Assembly: GCA_947460275.1 (NCBI GenBank)
Contig: CANHHZ010000077.1
Span: 1 to 9,272, forward strand
Direction of reading: 5' to 3'
Length of the DNA: 9,272 nt
Source of the DNA: Sphingobacteriaceae bacterium
GTDB lineage: Bacteria; Bacteroidota; Bacteroidia; Sphingobacteriales; Sphingobacteriaceae
The notes below the pieces were generated by a model that worked only from the letters and a program-made list of their open reading frames with translations, ran no database searches and was not told where the DNA came from. A program made the translations under genes and the position numbers. Shown in pieces: positions 7,115 to 9,272 of the stretch (positions are counted from its first letter, which is position 1; every line of letters starts with the position of its first letter).

Positions 7115-8485
7115 ATGAAAAATTCATTTTACATGCTTTTGCTTTTATTAGCATGCGCTAAACTTAGCTCCGCACAAGAAACCGATAAAATAGTAACGCT
7201 AGTAGTAAGTGGGCAAGGGAAAACACCAGATGAAGCAAAACAAAATGCATTACGAAGTGCAATTGAACAAGCATTTGGCACATTCGTTTCTTCAAATACG
7301 GAAATACTGAATGATAATTTGGTGAAAGACGAAATTGTGTCTGTTGCCAATGGAAACATACAAAATTTTGAAGTGATTTCTGAACTAGAAATACCCAATT
7401 TAGGCTATAATACCACGTTAAAAGCTACGGTATCTGTTACTAAGTTAACTTCTTTTGTTACAAGTAAGGGTTTTGAAGCAGATTTCAAAGGAAGTCTTTT
7501 TGCATTTAATGTTAATCAGCAAATTTTTAATGAAAAAAATGAAGTAAAAGCTATTAACGATATGTCAACTGTTATAAAGTCTTTAGCTGATATTGCATTT
7601 GATTATAGCATTAAACCAAGTGAACCTATTGCTGTTAATTCAAGCAACGATCAATGGAAAATACCTTTGGAAATTAGTGTTTTTGGGAATAATAATTTAA
7701 TTACCCTAGCTGACTATATGCACAAAACTTTAAAAGGACTTTCACTCTCTACAGATGAAGCAAATAATTATATTAAATTAGGAAAAAAAGTATACCCTGT
7801 TTCTTTTGCCGTAAACAATAAGAATTTTAGTTACCTCATATTAAGATCGGAGAAAAGTGCGTCTGATTTAATTAAACTGTTGTATTATTTTAATCATAGC
7901 ATACTTAATTTTAAAGTATCAAACGGGGTAGAAACCTTTACGTTAGAAGATCATAGGGAAAACCTTTATTATATCTATGATGCAAATTTTAGATTCTTTT
8001 CTGGTACAACAACATCAAGAGGAGACCGTATTAACTACAATGCAAGTGTTTTCTATCCTAAGGTAGGTTCCTCATTTTCAAAAGTTGGTATTGAAGATGC
8101 TGGCCTAATTGTTAAACCTCAGTATTCTGGCCAAAAGTTTTTAGCCAGTGAATCTCATAGAAAAGACTATTATGTAGTTTTAAATTACAAATCTTGGTAT
8201 AAAAATCAGTTTATAAACGAGATAGAGAATTTTTACAATGATCATTATGTAGAATTTTATTTATATAGTACAAACAATACTGAGTATGATCGTGACCGGT
8301 ACTTAATTAATCAATTCGCATTTGTAAAAAAACTAAAAAATGTTATTTCTAATAATAAAATTGGGCTTATTATATCTTTTGTAAATTTAGTTCCTGGAAA
8401 CGAATTGGTCAGATTTGATTATAACGATTTGAGAACTATTGACGAAATGCAAAAAATTAAAAACTATAAAATAATTAGTCAATAA
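7115..8485 (+). CDS. Exported protein with FlgT-N/LPP20-like head, paralogue 2 (gene F)
   Basis: The 456-residue protein starts at the ATG 1 bp after gene E's stop. The frame is open upstream to 7004, but that part overlaps gene E and would bury the signal peptide. The signal is MKNSFYMLLLLLACAKLSSAQ, with cleavage either after SSA (residue 20) or, less likely, lipidation at Cys14 (LLAC). From DKIVTL to VISEL (24-91) it matches gene D at 61 of 68 residues, while many codons differ silently. Similarity weakens but continues to about residue 272 (KLGKKVYPVSF, LNFKVSNGVE). Residues about 280-410 are unlike gene D, longer, and rich in Tyr, Phe and Asn. The end (GLIISFVNLVPGNEL, then KIKNYK) again matches. 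The likely location is the periplasm or outer membrane. The function is unknown, and the FlgT-N link is inferred from motif order. Confidence 0.83.
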   Translation: MKNSFYMLLLLLACAKLSSAQETDKIVTLVVSGQGKTPDEAKQNALRSAIEQAFGTFVSSNTEILNDNLVKDEIVSVANGNIQNFEVISELEIPNLGYNTTLKATVSVTKLTSFVTSKGFEADFKGSLFAFNVNQQIFNEKNEVKAINDMSTVIKSLADIAFDYSIKPSEPIAVNSSNDQWKIPLEISVFGNNNLITLADYMHKTLKGLSLSTDEANNYIKLGKKVYPVSFAVNNKNFSYLILRSEKSASDLIKLLYYFNHSILNFKVSNGVETFTLEDHRENLYYIYDANFRFFSGTTTSRGDRINYNASVFYPKVGSSFSKVGIEDAGLIVKPQYSGQKFLASESHRKDYYVVLNYKSWYKNQFINEIENFYNDHYVEFYLYSTNNTEYDRDRYLINQFAFVKKLKNVISNNKIGLIISFVNLVPGNELVRFDYNDLRTIDEMQKIKNYKIISQ

Positions 8486-8514
8486 TCGGGATGTTAGTAG
8501 TTTTTAAATTTATT

Positions 8515-8808
8515 TTACCTCATCACCCACCAATACACCACATCCCAATTAATTTGATTGTTTGGGTATTCCCGCCTAAGGTAGGATGCTAAATCCTTTA
8601 GAATGCCTTTATCTCTCACTCCAGACCAGTTCAGATCAGCTATGAGCTTTGGGAAGCCATGATAGTTGTTTTAATCATTGATGGTTTCAATCACTTCTTC
8701 AGGCGTAACTTCAGCAAATAAACAGAGACCTGCTGACCAATAAATCTGTTTATAGTGATTATCAAAGGTGATGGTCACCAACTTTTTGGTCTTTTTGATT
8801 TTTAACAT
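8515..8808 (-). pseudogene. Small unknown gene interrupted by one in-frame TAA
   Basis: On the minus strand, ATG at 8808-8806 opens 45 codons (MLKIKKTKKLVTITFD..., ending VIETIND). TAA follows at 8673-8671, and the same frame then continues for 51 more codons (NNYHGFPKLIADLNWSG..., NNQINWDVVYWW) to TAA at 8517-8515. Both halves read like real protein, so the ancestral product was about 97 residues and one base change (for example CAA, GAA or AAA to TAA) broke it. The last part aligns loosely with the remnants at 8952-9029 and 2412-2525 (A-S/D-Y-L, and YPNNQINW against FPENQINW), which suggests one small-protein family. I do not recognise it. A sequencing error or a natural short product remains possible. 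Confidence 0.6.
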
Positions 8809-8951
8809 ATTAATAAATCTTAGTTTTACATTTTACAAAGTTGAACGCACAGATACCCCCCTATTTAGGTACCTGTGTCACTCAATTGCTGTACTTTTTA
8901 GTGTTTTTCTAACTCCTTACCACTTAAACGATATAGGTGGTACCAGGTGTT
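8809..8951. other. Intergenic stretch with no convincing gene
   Basis: I see no supported gene, RNA or repeat here. A plus-strand open frame of 64 codons at 8768-8962 overlaps the minus-strand pseudogene, has no family resemblance and is probably chance. The minus-strand promoter of the pseudogene should lie here, but no full TAnnTTTG match was found (nearest CAACTTTG). Confidence 0.5.
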
Positions 8952-9029
8952 TTACCAGTTGATTTGGTTCTCAGGAAATTCTCTTTTGATGTCCCAATTT
9001 TCTAGGTAATCCGCTACACGGCGTACAAA
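8952..9029 (-). pseudogene. C-terminal remnant of a small unknown protein gene (copy 2)
   Basis: The minus-strand frame reads FFVRRVADYLENWDIKRE, then FPENQINW, then TAA at 8954-8952. The first part matches copy 1 at 2412-2525. The NQINW tail echoes the C-terminal part of the pseudogene at 8515-8808. A stop (TAG) lies about 20 bases upstream in frame and there is no start codon, so only a fragment remains. Confidence 0.5.
8973..9029. repeat. Imperfect 57-bp direct repeat, right copy
   Basis: This is the partner of 2415-2471, matching at 51 of 57 bases in the same orientation. It lies about 490 bp after the last gene of the six-gene cluster. It is too diverged to be a recent target-site duplication and is better explained as two copies of one decayed coding sequence. 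Confidence 0.85.
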
Positions 9030-9114
9030 AAAGCCCAAACAACGGCACTATTGCAAGCCTTAAAAAATTGCCAGGGCTAAACTAAAAAACTACTGATGTA
9101 ATAAAAATCTTTTT

Positions 9115-9148
9115 TTGTTTCTATTTTTAGAAACTTTAACTAGCTTTG
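9115..9148 (+). promoter_or_regulatory. Candidate promoter of the toxin-like gene
   Basis: TAGCTTTG at 9141-9148 is a full match to TAnnTTTG, 20 bases before the ATG. The nearest TTG (9115-9117) is 23 bases upstream, slightly longer than the usual 19-21, so the -33 part is uncertain. Confidence 0.45.
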
Positions 9149-9168
9149 TATCACCAAACATTTACCAA

Positions 9169-9272
9169 ATGAGATTTTTTGAGACACGTTTTTTAGCAGA
9201 AGCTGATGAATTTATTGCTCAACTTGACGTTAAAACAATTAAAAAAATATTTTACAACATTGACCTTGCCGA
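9169..9272 (+). CDS. RelE/HigB-like toxin (Gp49-type), 3'-truncated by the window edge
   Basis: Only the first 34 codons are present. MRFFETRFLAEADEFI, then QLDVKTIKKIFYNID, matches the start of the HigB/Gp49-like branch of the RelE/ParE toxins. These open with a short strand and two helices: 'F-x-x-EA-x-x-F-(I/L)-x-x-L', then 'K-x-x-K-I-x-x-N-I'. Such toxins are ribosome-dependent mRNA endonucleases that act in the cytoplasm. The catalytic residues lie in the missing C-terminal half. In HigBA-type pairs the toxin comes first and a helix-turn-helix antitoxin follows, here beyond the window. The start was chosen because the family motif begins at residue 2 and a promoter element lies just upstream. 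The call rests on a short stretch. Confidence 0.65.
   Translation, partial: MRFFETRFLAEADEFIAQLDVKTIKKIFYNIDLA

Noticed and set aside
8486..8514. Terminator after gene F
   Set aside because: No stem with a following T-run was found. The T-rich stretch lacks a hairpin.
8768..8780. Inverted repeat ggtga-tgg-tcacc as an operator
   Set aside because: It is inside the coding sequence of the broken small gene, encodes ordinary residues, and is short enough to be chance.
8768..8962. Plus-strand frame of 64 codons rich in Phe and Leu
   Set aside because: It overlaps the start of the minus-strand pseudogene, has no recognisable family, and its hydrophobicity is what AT-rich T-heavy DNA gives by chance.
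2415..9029. The flanking direct repeats as insertion-sequence ends or a CRISPR-like array
   Set aside because: There are only two diverged copies 6.5 kb apart, with no terminal inverted repeats, transposase or integrase in between, and their differences follow codon logic.

Overview
The window looks like a chromosomal segment of a Bacteroidota bacterium, probably the Sphingobacteriales/Cytophagales/Flavobacteriales part of the phylum. The evidence is AT-rich DNA, almost no Shine-Dalgarno sequences, promoters close to the Bacteroidota pattern TTG-N19/20-TAnnTTTG, signal peptides that end in Ala-Gln, and a protein (DUF6175-like) that I know only from this phylum. No genus can be named from the sequence alone.

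Positions 1-2400 are housekeeping. A 5'-truncated metX (homoserine O-acetyltransferase) is followed by a homoserine dehydrogenase gene. Together they make and activate homoserine for methionine and threonine synthesis. The gap between them carries two adjacent arrays with a 7-bp period. A strong hairpin terminator closes the unit.

Positions 2598-8485 hold the most interesting part: six same-strand genes, all with export signals and tight spacing except for one 211-bp gap. They encode (A) a small lipoprotein, (B) a DUF6175-like exported protein with a CsgG/LpoB-like look, (C) an exported protein with a CsgG-like front half, a helical-repeat middle and a charged coiled tail, (D) an exported protein with a FlgT-N-like head, (E) a small exported LPP20-like protein, and (F) a second, paralogous FlgT-N-like protein. 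A near-consensus promoter with an adjacent inverted repeat precedes the cluster, and a weaker promoter candidate precedes gene D. The mix resembles the FlgO/FlgP/FlgT outer-membrane ring proteins of flagellated bacteria and the CsgG/LpoB fold. No flagellar gene is visible and most of the phylum lacks flagella. My working idea is an undescribed periplasmic or outer-membrane assembly. It rests on pattern recognition only.

Positions 8486-9168 hold no intact gene. On the minus strand they contain a small gene broken by one in-frame stop and a shorter coding remnant. A matching remnant lies at 2412-2525, so imperfect 57-bp direct repeats flank the six-gene cluster. The window ends inside a RelE/HigB-like toxin gene with its own promoter candidate. 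The region downstream of the cluster therefore looks like accessory, decaying DNA.
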